This document shows positions 1 to 5,639 of a DNA stretch of 7,561 nt, piece by piece. Made by a program: the position numbers and the translations under genes. Every line of letters begins with the position of its first letter. The stretch's first letter is position 1. The stretch spans positions 1-7,561 of the forward strand of contig JAEZTQ010000087.1 of assembly GCA_023443625.1 (NCBI GenBank), given 5' to 3'. The stretch is from Bacillota bacterium (GTDB lineage: Bacteria > Bacillota_A > Clostridia > Lachnospirales > Lachnospiraceae). The notes beneath the pieces are model-generated. The model saw only the letters and a program-made list of their open reading frames with translations. It had not been told where the DNA came from and ran no database searches.

Positions 1-2
1 CC

Positions 3-566
3 TTAAATTATGTGAAAGCAGGTTCCGCCAATTAAACCACTGCCCATCATGAAAAAGATAGGGTTCAGCTTAAACCGCCGTAGCAGGAAAAACCCGGCTG
101 CAAATAGAGAAACGGCGATGAAGTCAATAGAGGTTATATTCTCAGTGAAGCCATCTGTCCCCCAGAACGCCAGCACAAGAATGGACATCCCTGCCGACAG
201 AATCAGGGCGACCACTGTGGGCCGCAAGCCCGCAAGCACGCCCCTTATTACCGCCATCTCATTGTATTTGTTGTATAGCCATGCCAGCAGCAACACAATG
301 AAACATGAGGGCAGGATACAGCCCAAGGTAGATACTAAGGCCCCACCCACGCCTGCGATTCGGGTTCCCACGAATGTGGCCGAGTTGATAGCGATGGGAC
401 CCGGTGTTGTTTCTGAAATGGTGATAAGATCTGTAAATTCCGTAAGAGAAAGCCAGTTGTGGAGATCAACCACCTGATTTTGTATCAACGGCATAGCAGC
501 CATGCCACCACCAAAACTGAACAAACCGATTTGAAAGAAACTCCAAAATAGTTGCAGATAAATCAT
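3..566 (-). CDS. chrA: Short-chain chromate transporter (CHR family), second gene of the pair
   Basis: This 187-aa membrane protein is a single-domain CHR-family protein. Family members export chromate or related oxyanions across the inner membrane, and short-chain ones usually work as two non-identical partners. The sequence shows the CHR signature FSFGGGMAAMPLI (about residues 16-28) and a TTPGPIAIN motif (53-61), followed by several strongly hydrophobic segments (about 72-97, 108-133, 145-161, 167-187). Full-length ChrA is about 400 aa with two such halves, so this is one half. It starts with ATG at 566, three bases after the stop of the upstream CHR gene, so the two are surely co-transcribed and probably translationally coupled; its own AAAGGAG lies 12 nt before the ATG, rather far. 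The TAA stop is at 3-5, so the gene is complete. The substrate is inferred from family only; many CHR pairs have never been tested and may carry another oxyanion. The symbol is a family label. Confidence 0.93.
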   Translation of the reverse strand: MIYLQLFWSFFQIGLFSFGGGMAAMPLIQNQVVDLHNWLSLTEFTDLITISETTPGPIAINSATFVGTRIAGVGGALVSTLGCILPSCFIVLLLAWLYNKYNEMAVIRGVLAGLRPTVVALILSAGMSILVLAFWGTDGFTENITSIDFIAVSLFAAGFFLLRRFKLNPIFFMMGSGLIGGTCFHII

Positions 567-569
567 ATC

Positions 570-1142
570 TTATATGTGCTCCTTTCCGGTTCGTTTGTCA
601 TGCAGGCTCACCAATGCCCCCAGAGTACCGCAGAATAGAATAATGTAAATGATGTTAATATGCAGGAAAAAGTATACGGCGAAAGTCCCTGCCATGATGA
701 GAATGGGCAACCACTTTTTTGCCTTGATGATATTGCCGCCCATTATGAATACTACATCGAAAATTACTGCACATACGCCGGCCATCATGCCCTTGAGCAC
801 GGCGCTCACGATGGCATTGTCACGAAAGGCGGCGTAGAACAATGAGATGACGGAGAGGATGATGAACGGTGGCAACGCGGTGCCAAGGATCGCCACCAGT
901 GCGCCTGATAAGCCCATTATCCGCCAACCTACCAGAATGGAAGCATTGACTGCCATTGCTCCTGGCGAGGATTGGGCGATTGCTGCCATGTTCAGCATTT
1001 CCTCTTCCTCCAGCCATGCCAATTCATCCACAAATTTTTTCTTCATCAATGGGATGATGACATACCCACCGCCAAAAGTGAAAGCACTTAGAAAGAACAT
1101 AGATTTGAAAAGCTTAAAATAATTTTTTAGATTTTTTTCCAC
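570..1142 (-). CDS. chrA: Short-chain chromate transporter (CHR family), first gene of the pair
   Basis: This 190-aa CHR-family membrane protein is homologous to, but clearly different from, the gene that follows it. The same landmarks appear: FTFGGGYVIIPLM at about residues 21-33 and SSPGAMAVN at 58-66, then hydrophobic segments near 79-105, 112-135 and 143-175, ending in a charged tail. The two proteins correspond to the N- and C-type halves of a bidomain ChrA and are expected to assemble together in the membrane, as proposed for the YwrA/YwrB type of pair in Bacillus. The start is GTG at 1142, with AAAGGAGG (1149-1156) six bases upstream, which is convincing. A TATAAT -10 box on this strand lies at 1166-1171, while the -35 region is poor and falls inside the palindrome at 1181-1212, suggesting that transcription depends on the divergent LysR protein. 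The inducer and true substrate are not visible from sequence. Confidence 0.93.
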   Translation of the reverse strand: MEKNLKNYFKLFKSMFFLSAFTFGGGYVIIPLMKKKFVDELAWLEEEEMLNMAAIAQSSPGAMAVNASILVGWRIMGLSGALVAILGTALPPFIILSVISLFYAAFRDNAIVSAVLKGMMAGVCAVIFDVVFIMGGNIIKAKKWLPILIMAGTFAVYFFLHINIIYIILFCGTLGALVSLHDKRTGKEHI

Positions 1143-1148
1143 AGATAT

Positions 1149-1156
1149 CCTCCTTT
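1149..1156 (-). promoter_or_regulatory. Ribosome binding site fixing the GTG start of the first CHR gene
   Basis: AAAGGAGG on the minus strand is six bases from the GTG at 1142. It decides the unusual start codon; no ATG nearby has a comparable site. Confidence 0.8.
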
Positions 1157-1165
1157 ACTATATAC

Positions 1166-1204
1166 ATTATAAGCCTTGCCTTCATATAATAAAAATAGTA
1201 TTAT
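1166..1204. promoter_or_regulatory. Divergent overlapping promoters of the CHR operon (-) and the LysR gene (+)
   Basis: For the LysR gene, TTGCCT (1176-1181) and TATTAT (1199-1204) are separated by 17 bases, a good housekeeping-type promoter (4/6 and 5/6 matches). For the CHR operon, a perfect TATAAT is read on the minus strand at 1166-1171, but the bases 16-18 further upstream (TTTTAT-like) are a poor -35. The strong/weak asymmetry fits a regulator gene that is transcribed by default and a target operon that needs help from the regulator. Positions are read by eye; no transcript start is known. Confidence 0.6.
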
Positions 1205-1212
1205 TATATGAA
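1181..1212. promoter_or_regulatory. Palindromic LysR operator candidate
   Basis: TTCATATAATAA (1181-1192) and TTATTATATGAA (1201-1212) are perfect 12-bp inverted arms around an 8-bp centre. LysR-type proteins bind dyad sites containing T-N11-A in the gap between their own gene and a divergent target, which is exactly the position here. The palindrome covers the spacer and -10 box of the LysR promoter and the -35 region of the CHR promoter, so one bound protein could repress its own gene and act on the CHR operon. The AT-rich composition makes some symmetry likely by chance, but not arms of 12 perfect pairs. Confidence 0.7.
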
Positions 1213-1254
1213 TATCATAGCTATTTAACCATGTATAGAGAGAAGGAAAGAAAT

Positions 1255-2136
1255 ATGACTATTCGGCACTTGAAGATCTTTGTGGCGGTATGTGAAGAAG
1301 GCAGTATCACCAAAGCCGGACAAAAACTGTTTATGGCGCAGCCTACTGTCAGCTTTGCAGTGTCGGAGTTGGAAAAGCACTATGGAGTCAAGTTGTTTGA
1401 CCGGCTCTCCAAGCGGCTATATTTGACTGATGCCGGAAGGAAACTACTGCCTTATGCACAGCACATCGTTTTGATGTTCGACGAAATGGAAGTCGAAGCA
1501 CAGAATTTAGATAGTAGAGGCACTCTGCATATAGGGGCTAGTATAACCATAGGAAATTATCTAATACCGGGTTTGTTGAAATCCTTTGCCAAAAACCGAC
1601 CTGGTATAGCCGTAAAAATGCAGGTGGACAATTCCAAAAAAATTGAGCAATCTGTATTGAACAACCAAATCGATCTAGGTCTAATAGAGGGGGTGGCTCA
1701 CAGTTCACAGCTTGTCAGTGAGGCGTTCCGGGATGATGAGTTGGTGTTAATATTTGCCCCTGGCCATCATTGGGAGACGCAGATATCGGTGACACCGGAC
1801 CAGTTGAAAGAGGAACCCTTTCTGATGCGGGAGAGTGGCAGTGGAGGACGTGAGATATTGGAAAGTGCCCTGCTGTTGCATGACATCGATATCGAACCCG
1901 CATGGGAAAGCATCAGCACTCAGGCCATAGTGCAGGCAGTAGTCAATGGCCTGGGGGTAGCCGTATTGCCCCTCATGCTGGTGGAACCCCTTCTGGTGCA
2001 AGGCAGCCTTATCAGCAGGCCGATTGAAGGGATGTCCCTCAAGCGGAAGTTTTTCATCATCCACCACAAAAACAAATACATCACAGGCATCATGCGAGAG
2101 TTTATTAGCCTGTGCCATGTTGAGGGAACGGATTGA
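1255..2136 (+). CDS. LysR-type transcriptional regulator, probable regulator of the divergent CHR operon
   Basis: This 293-aa protein has the full length and layout of a LysR-type regulator: an N-terminal winged helix-turn-helix (residues 1-60, with the core around GSITKAGQKLFMAQPTVS at 16-33), a linker helix to about residue 88, and a periplasmic-binding-protein-like effector domain (about 89-290). The segment RESGSGGREILE resembles the effector-site loop of CysB/CysL/CbbR-type members, but the ligand cannot be read from the sequence. An in-frame ATG exists at 1231, but the ATG at 1255 is preferred: it has AGAAGGAAAG seven to eight bases upstream and begins MTIRHLKIF, the usual start of the family. 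The gene is divergent from the two CHR genes and shares the intergenic palindrome with them, so oxyanion-responsive control of that operon is the natural inference. The last codons overlap a different-frame remnant of a polymerase gene. Confidence 0.93.
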   Translation: MTIRHLKIFVAVCEEGSITKAGQKLFMAQPTVSFAVSELEKHYGVKLFDRLSKRLYLTDAGRKLLPYAQHIVLMFDEMEVEAQNLDSRGTLHIGASITIGNYLIPGLLKSFAKNRPGIAVKMQVDNSKKIEQSVLNNQIDLGLIEGVAHSSQLVSEAFRDDELVLIFAPGHHWETQISVTPDQLKEEPFLMRESGSGGREILESALLLHDIDIEPAWESISTQAIVQAVVNGLGVAVLPLMLVEPLLVQGSLISRPIEGMSLKRKFFIIHHKNKYITGIMREFISLCHVEGTD

Positions 2137-2257
2137 ATTGTTTTCCAGTGTAGAACAAAGAGAAAAACAAAGGAAAATGGATAAAGCAGTGGATACCATT
2201 AAAAGAAGATATACTATAATTGAATATCTAAATAATGGTGTAATAAGGCTCGCATCT
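2132..2257 (+). pseudogene. C-terminal remnant of a Y-family DNA polymerase (DinB/UmuC type)
   Basis: In the frame that begins just before the LysR stop, the translation reads IELFSSVEQREKQRKMDKAV and continues through DTIKRRY to about RLAS. This resembles the extreme C-terminal tail of Firmicutes Y-family polymerases, where a clamp-binding QLSLF-like motif is followed by a segment like EKQRKLDKAIDSIRKKYG and a final RAS. The rest of the polymerase (palm, fingers, thumb, little finger; about 380 aa) is absent: upstream is the LysR gene in another frame. No start codon or ribosome site fits. The glycine after RRY is replaced and extra residues follow, so even the tail is decayed. The assignment rests on pattern memory of the family, not on a search; a chance resemblance is the alternative. 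Confidence 0.5.
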
Positions 2258-2401
2258 AGGATTACAATAATATGGTGGTCTAAATCCTATTTCTGGTAAT
2301 TCAAATGTATGATTATTAGCTGTATACACTACTCCTACTTTAGCATCGGAATCATATACTAAAAGTAAGTTTACATCCTTACAGGTATTATCGTGTAACA
2401 C
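2228..2401 (-). CDS. Possible small hypothetical protein, 57 aa
   Basis: On the minus strand a GTG at 2401 is preceded, eight bases upstream, by GGAGG (2409-2413 region), and opens a 57-aa frame beginning MLHDNTCKDVNLLLVYDSDA and ending in a tyrosine- and cysteine-containing tail (PPYYCNPRCEPYYTII). The composition is protein-like (mixed charged, hydrophobic and aromatic residues), with no signal peptide or membrane segment. I recognise no family. Its end overlaps the polymerase remnant on the other strand. It could be a real small gene, a fragment of a larger one, or a chance ORF; the good ribosome site is the main argument for it. Confidence 0.35.
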   Translation of the reverse strand: MLHDNTCKDVNLLLVYDSDAKVGVVYTANNHTFELPEIGFRPPYYCNPRCEPYYTII

Positions 2402-2535
2402 AATCGATGCCTCCAATCTTTTTTAGTCACTTATATTCATAGTATATTAAATAACTTAATAATTGATAGTAAAATCAATATAGAAATCTGAAAAGTATAC
2501 ACTGCAAGGCCTTAGTAGCATAAAATAATGTTAAG
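2258..2535. other. Gene-poor AT-rich spacer before the SDR gene
   Basis: Apart from the possible minus-strand small ORF ending at 2228, this stretch holds no gene that I can support. The part from 2420 to 2535 is very AT-rich and contains a small inverted repeat, ATTGAT (2462-2467) with ATCAAT (2474-2479). It should contain the SDR promoter, but no pair of boxes with proper spacing stands out. Confidence 0.4.
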
Positions 2536-3495
2536 ATGTTTTCTGAGGACAATATTAAATTGGAAGGTAATCAATTTTACAGCATTAAAAATAAGGAACA
2601 GGATTATCCCATGTATCCTAATTACGGGAAAATAACACAATATGAAGAGGTTCCGATTGCAGTACCTGAACAACGTCAAATACGACAGCCTGGCGTTGAA
2701 AAGTTAATGTTACCAAGGCCGATTATAGAAAACTGTAATTATATAGGAAGTGGAAAGCTAAAAGATAAAGTTGCACTTATAACAGGTGGTGATAGTGGTA
2801 TTGGTGCAGCCATAGCAATATCTTTTGCCAAAGAAGGTGCAGATGTTGCCATTTCCTATTTAGACGAGCATGAGGACGCTCATCGAACGAAAAAGAGAGT
2901 CGAAGAATTAGGACGGAGATGCTTACTTTTACCTGGAGATTTAAGGGTAAAAGAACAGTGTATTTTTATCGTTGATAAGACGATTAAAACCTTTGGTAAG
3001 CTTAATATTTTATGCAATCATGTAGGCATACAATTTCAACAGTTAAGCCTACTTGATATCTCAGACGAACAGTTTGATGATACCTTTAAAGTTAATATAT
3101 ATTCACATTTCTATACTACGAGAGCTGCACTCCCCCATTTAAATCCAGGTGATTCAATCATCAATACAGCATCCGTTGTAGCTTATTATGGCAATGATCA
3201 ACTAATTGATTATAGTGCATCGAAATCTGCTATCGTCGGCTTCACCCGTGCACTTGCCAATAATCTGGTAAGTAAAGGTATCCGTGTGAACGCCGTTGCC
3301 CCCGGGCGGGTATGGACTCCGTTAATCCCTTCTAGCTTTTCTGCAGATACCGTTACTCAACCCGGTAACCCTATGCAGCGTAACGGGCAGCCTTTTGAAA
3401 TTGCACCTGCCTATGTTTATCTTGCCTCCGATGATTCACGTTTTGTAACCGGGCAAACAATTCATGTAAATGGTGGTCAGATAACTTCGTCTTAA
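2536..3495 (+). CDS. SDR-family NAD(P)-dependent oxidoreductase, YhxC/YdaD (general stress protein 39) type
   Basis: This is a 319-aa classical short-chain dehydrogenase/reductase with the N-terminal extension typical of the YhxC/YdaD group. The cofactor loop TGGDSGIG is at residues 83-90, the catalytic set is Asn187, Ser213, Tyr226 and Lys230 (in IDYSASK), and the late motif [12 protein letters not shown] spans about 254-265. The usual NNAG strand motif is NHVG here (161-164), a variation that leaves the catalytic residues intact. The extension contains RQPG (50-53) and a proline-rich MYPNYG stretch. The physiological substrate of this group is not established; homologues are linked to general, salt or ethanol stress. 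ATG 2536 has a poor ribosome site; an alternative start at ATG 2611 (294 aa, AGGA seven bases upstream) is nearly as likely, because the conserved part only begins around MYPNYG. The gene stands alone, is cytoplasmic, and has lower GC than the CHR/LysR block upstream. Confidence 0.92.
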   Translation: MFSEDNIKLEGNQFYSIKNKEQDYPMYPNYGKITQYEEVPIAVPEQRQIRQPGVEKLMLPRPIIENCNYIGSGKLKDKVALITGGDSGIGAAIAISFAKEGADVAISYLDEHEDAHRTKKRVEELGRRCLLLPGDLRVKEQCIFIVDKTIKTFGKLNILCNHVGIQFQQLSLLDISDEQFDDTFKVNIYSHFYTTRAALPHLNPGDSIINTASVVAYYGNDQLIDYSASKSAIVGFTRALANNLVSKGIRVNAVAPGRVWTPLIPSSFSADTVTQPGNPMQRNGQPFEIAPAYVYLASDDSRFVTGQTIHVNGGQITSS

Positions 3496-3560
3496 CAATT
3501 ATTAAATGATGTCAGAGTCGTTATGAATTTATATTTCACACGGTTGACAAAAAGAGCAGA

Positions 3561-3589
3561 CACGGTCAAGCATTTGTTTTTCGACCGTG
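3561..3589. promoter_or_regulatory. Inverted repeat upstream of the AraC-type gene, operator or hairpin
   Basis: CACGGTC (3561-3567) and GACCGTG (3583-3589) form perfect 7-bp arms around a 15-base T-rich loop, 28 bases before the AraC-type start codon. A consensus -35 hexamer TTGACA lies just upstream at 3544-3549, but no good -10 box sits 16-18 bases after it. No T-tract follows the hairpin, so a terminator is unlikely; an operator, possibly autoregulatory, or a leader hairpin is more plausible. Confidence 0.5.
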
Positions 3590-3616
3590 GTATATTTTCA
3601 TAGAGAGGGAATTATA

Positions 3617-4528
3617 ATGCATGCATGGGAAGCCATACAGAAAACGCTGAATTACATCGAAGAGCATATCGGTGAGGAAATGCAAATCGAGGAGTTGGCA
3701 GAAATTGCCGCACTTTCACTGTTTTATTATCAGCGATTGTTCACGCGATTGGTAAAAACATCGGTCCGGGATTATATAAAATTACGTCGATTGGCAAGGG
3801 CAACCGCTCCGCTGCGTGATAAGAAAAAACATATTATCGACATTGCAATGGAATACGGTTTTGGCAGTCACGAAACTTTTACGCGAGCTTTTAAGGAAAC
3901 TTACGGTATTACCCCATCGCAGTACCGGGATAAACCTGTTAGCTTACAGAATTTTCATAAACCTGATTTACTGCTTGGCTACATAGTGATAGATGAAGGT
4001 GTGCCGCTGATTAGTGACGGATTGGTGCTGGAAATGAACCGAAAATTTCTTGAAGAACCGATTTGTTTTCTCGGTGTGACGGGATATTATCCATTCAAAC
4101 ATGGTAAAATGTCCGGAGAAAGAACCGGTGTCGATACGGTCAGTGAGATTTGGGACAGGTTTTTCGGGGAACTTCCGAATATTCCTCGTGTCTCGAAAGG
4201 ACGTTTGATCGGTGTTTCTTATCACGGCGATGCACCAGACGGTTATTCCAGTTATTTTATTGGAGCAGAAGTCGCAAAAGATAAGGAAAGCCGTAATTTT
4301 GCAAATTGGCAGCTGCCTGTACGGGAATATGTAGTCTGCGGATTCGAGGCAGAGAGTCACGACCAGATGATTATTTGTATGGGAAAAGCGATGAAATACA
4401 CTCGATTTTGGTTGAAAAAGCATGATTTGATTGCCGATGGATTTTTCCCCGAGATGTATTATCAAAATACGTTCGATGTCGCTTATGCGGAGTTGTGGAT
4501 TCCTTTTAAGAAACGGGAAAAGACATAA
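3617..4528 (+). CDS. AraC/XylS-family transcriptional regulator with GyrI-like effector-binding domain
   Basis: This 303-aa protein has the AraC DNA-binding domain at its N-terminus (residues about 4-105). It contains two helix-turn-helix units, one around IEELAEIAALSLFYYQRLF (24-42) and the second from about 73 to 104, ending in the family signature GFGSHETFTRAFKETYGITP followed by SQYR. After a short linker, residues of about 124-300 match the layout of the GyrI-like/AraC effector-binding domain, as in Rob- and BmrR-like small-molecule sensors; the GWQ-like ligand pocket cannot be confirmed by eye. The ATG at 3617 is preferred over an in-frame GTG at 3587: it has GAGGG seven to eight bases upstream, and the GTG lies inside the inverted repeat. 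The gene is followed within 20 bp by the MITE-like element and then by a flavoprotein gene on the same strand, which could be a target or former operon partner, but that is inference. Confidence 0.92.
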   Translation: MHAWEAIQKTLNYIEEHIGEEMQIEELAEIAALSLFYYQRLFTRLVKTSVRDYIKLRRLARATAPLRDKKKHIIDIAMEYGFGSHETFTRAFKETYGITPSQYRDKPVSLQNFHKPDLLLGYIVIDEGVPLISDGLVLEMNRKFLEEPICFLGVTGYYPFKHGKMSGERTGVDTVSEIWDRFFGELPNIPRVSKGRLIGVSYHGDAPDGYSSYFIGAEVAKDKESRNFANWQLPVREYVVCGFEAESHDQMIICMGKAMKYTRFWLKKHDLIADGFFPEMYYQNTFDVAYAELWIPFKKREKT

Positions 4529-4547
4529 GATCAATAAAGTTTAAGTA

Positions 4548-4586
4548 ATTGCGAAACAGATAAGTTGTGAAAATTTCATACACAAC
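4548..4586. repeat. Left terminal inverted repeat of the MITE-like element
   Basis: This 39-bp arm matches the reverse complement of 4771-4809 without gaps: the ten outer bases are identical and so are the fourteen inner bases. It also contains its own small palindrome, GTTGTG/CACAAC. Confidence 0.75.
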
Positions 4587-4762
4587 AAATATAGATGGTA
4601 AAGAAAGATGGTATGAAAGTTTTCCAAGCTCTGGTTATGCCAAGCACTATGCTGAGCCAGAGAAGGAATCCTTTTCAGCAAGGGCTTCAAGGATTCCTAT
4701 GTCTCCGCTCCGTGGCCTAAAATCGCTTGAAAAATCTTTCAAACCATTCTTTCATATTTAAG

Positions 4763-4790
4763 TTGTGCTAGTTGTGTATGAAATTATAAC
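4763..4790 (+). promoter_or_regulatory. Candidate outward promoter at the right end of the MITE-like element
   Basis: TTGTGC (4763-4768) and TATAAC (4785-4790) are separated by 16 bases and point towards the flavoprotein gene. The -10 matches 5/6 but the -35 only 3/6, so this is a weak call. If real, the element supplies transcription to its neighbour. Confidence 0.3.
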
Positions 4791-4809
4791 AGTTGATGAG
4801 TTTCGCAAT
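4771..4809. repeat. Right terminal inverted repeat of the MITE-like element
   Basis: This is the inverted partner of 4548-4586. It ends 37 bp before the start codon of the flavoprotein gene, so the element now makes up most of that gene's upstream region. Confidence 0.75.
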
Positions 4810-4846
4810 CATCTAAATTAATAAAATTAATTGGGAGGAAAATGAA

Positions 4847-5320
4847 ATGAGTATGTATGAAGAGGGATTAAAATTAATTGATGAGGCATTCGGCAATGGA
4901 AAGGATAATAACATCTCGCTGGCGACAATTGCGCTTGAGCCGAGTATAGACGGAAAACCTTGCCCTAACGTCCGTGTTGTGGACGCTTATTATGAAGACG
5001 GCGCATTTTATGTTGTCACATATGGAAAATCGAACAAAATGCAGGAAATTGCACAAAACTCGGAAGTTTCAATTGCGGCTTGTCATGAGATGTTTACTGC
5101 TTGCGGAGTAGGTGAAAATCTCGGTTGGGTGCTCGACCCTATAAATGCTGAAATAAGAAACAAGCTTCGTAAAGCCTTTTCCGATTGGTACGACATGGCA
5201 AATAATGAAAAGGATGAAAACTGCGTTTTTTTAGCAATTCATCTCACAAAGGGAATTTTAAATGTAAACCATTGGGAAAAACTATATCACATGGATTTTA
5301 CCAATAAGACTTGCCAATAA
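4847..5320 (+). CDS. Pyridoxamine 5'-phosphate oxidase-family (split-barrel FMN-binding) protein
   Basis: This 157-aa protein has the small single-domain layout of the PNPOx-like split-barrel flavoproteins. The barrel strands read NISLATIAL (22-30), CPNVRVVDAYYEDGAFYVVT (39-58) and EVSIAAC (73-79), with a KSNKMQEIAQ helix between the last two, a typical FMN-phosphate region. True PdxH enzymes are about 210 aa and carry a C-terminal dimerisation segment that is absent here, so a vitamin B6 oxidase role should not be assumed; small members bind FMN, F420 or haem and reduce or oxidise varied substrates, often without known function. Start ATG 4847 has GGGAGG eight bases upstream; an ATG at 4842 meets a stop after two codons. 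The gene is monocistronic, flanked by the MITE-like element before it and a terminator after it. A cytoplasmic location is expected, as no signal peptide is seen. Confidence 0.88.
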   Translation: MSMYEEGLKLIDEAFGNGKDNNISLATIALEPSIDGKPCPNVRVVDAYYEDGAFYVVTYGKSNKMQEIAQNSEVSIAACHEMFTACGVGENLGWVLDPINAEIRNKLRKAFSDWYDMANNEKDENCVFLAIHLTKGILNVNHWEKLYHMDFTNKTCQ

Positions 5321-5340
5321 GACAGAATTTGAGTATTTTT

Positions 5341-5383
5341 AGGGGCACTTTCCAATTGAAAATTTGGTCAGTGTCCTTTTGTT
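5341..5383 (+). terminator. Rho-independent terminator after the flavoprotein gene
   Basis: AGGGGCACT (5341-5349) pairs with AGTGTCCTT (5370-5378) over nine positions including two G-U pairs, with an inner CCAA/TTGG stem, followed by a T-rich tract (TTTTGTT). It starts 20 bp after the stop codon of the flavoprotein gene, the right place and orientation for its transcript end. Confidence 0.7.
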
Positions 5384-5482
5384 ATGGTCGAAAACAATGA
5401 AGACAGTGCCCAATGAGTTATGATCTGAGCTCCGTAATGTTAAGAAAACGGGCATAAATGAGAAGTGCTGTTGGTAGATTTC

Positions 5483-5494
5483 TATCCATATATC
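5483..5494. repeat. Direct repeat, left copy, at the IS boundary
   Basis: TATCCATATATC is repeated exactly at 7205-7216. It overlaps the first three bases of the left inverted repeat. It may mark similar target and donor sequences at the two junctions, or be a chance AT-rich match. Confidence 0.45.
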
Positions 5495-5502
5495 ACCTAT
5501 AC
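5492..5502. repeat. Left subterminal inverted repeat of the IS110-family element
   Basis: ATCACCTATAC is the exact reverse complement of 7095-7105. It lies 138 bases before the transposase start codon and directly after the TAT that may be the insertion core. Confidence 0.65.
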
Positions 5503-5623
5503 TTGGTTTACATATAAAAAGAAGGAGCATTCCTGTTAAGTAACAAATGACAGGTTTGCAAAAAATGAGTGCCACCCATAGAATAATGATTGTTAACTGG
5601 CCGGTTGACAAAATCATCGTTCG

Positions 5624-5630
5624 AAGGAGA
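5624..5630 (+). promoter_or_regulatory. Ribosome binding site of the transposase gene
   Basis: AAGGAGA lies nine bases before ATG 5640 and decides that start over the in-frame ATG at 5547. A TTGACA hexamer (5605-5610) is too close to the gene to have a useful -10 box. Confidence 0.75.
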
Positions 5631-5639
5631 CACCCACAA

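Larger units (their letters stand above)
4548..4809. mobile_element. MITE-like non-autonomous element, 262 bp, between the AraC-type and flavoprotein genes
   Basis: The two ends are inverted copies 39 bp long: the left runs 4548-4586 and the right 4771-4809. Both start ATTGCGAAAC at the outer tip and share ATTTCATACACAAC at the inner side, with about ten mismatched bases in between. The similarity between arms resumes further in: 4604-4629 is the inverted counterpart of 4725-4753 with small gaps. The centre holds two more hairpins, CTCTGG/CCAGAG (4629-4634, 4657-4662) and AGGAATCCTT/AAGGATTCCT (4664-4673, 4689-4698). A 64-aa frame crosses it (GTG 4567 to 4761), but it has no ribosome site and follows the palindrome, so I do not call it a gene. 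No clean target-site duplication is visible; weaker symmetry continues about 9 bp beyond the tips. It could alternatively be a large structured intergenic repeat. The parent transposon is unknown. Confidence 0.7.

Noticed and set aside
49..477. 142-aa plus-strand frame opposite the second CHR gene
   Set aside because: It is antisense to a clearly conserved membrane protein gene, has no recognisable domain and no ribosome site.
1747..2199. 150-aa minus-strand frame across the end of the LysR gene
   Set aside because: It is a shadow of the conserved LysR effector domain and has no family resemblance.
3968..4534. 188-aa minus-strand frame opposite the AraC-type gene
   Set aside because: It mirrors the effector-binding domain of a well-supported gene on the other strand; composition is not protein-like.
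4567..4761. 64-aa GTG-initiated frame inside the MITE-like element
   Set aside because: There is no ribosome site, and both ends of the frame lie in or next to the inverted repeats; the open frame follows from the palindrome.
4538..4819. Target-site duplication around the MITE-like element
   Set aside because: The bases next to the two tips do not form a direct repeat; they show weak inverted symmetry instead.
5339..5617. 92-aa minus-strand frame between the flavoprotein and transposase genes
   Set aside because: It spans the terminator hairpin, the IS boundary and the transposase leader, so it cannot be one old gene; no known domain.
5547..5639. Longer transposase start at ATG 5547
   Set aside because: The extra 31 residues lack family similarity and a ribosome site, while ATG 5640 has AAGGAGA at good spacing.
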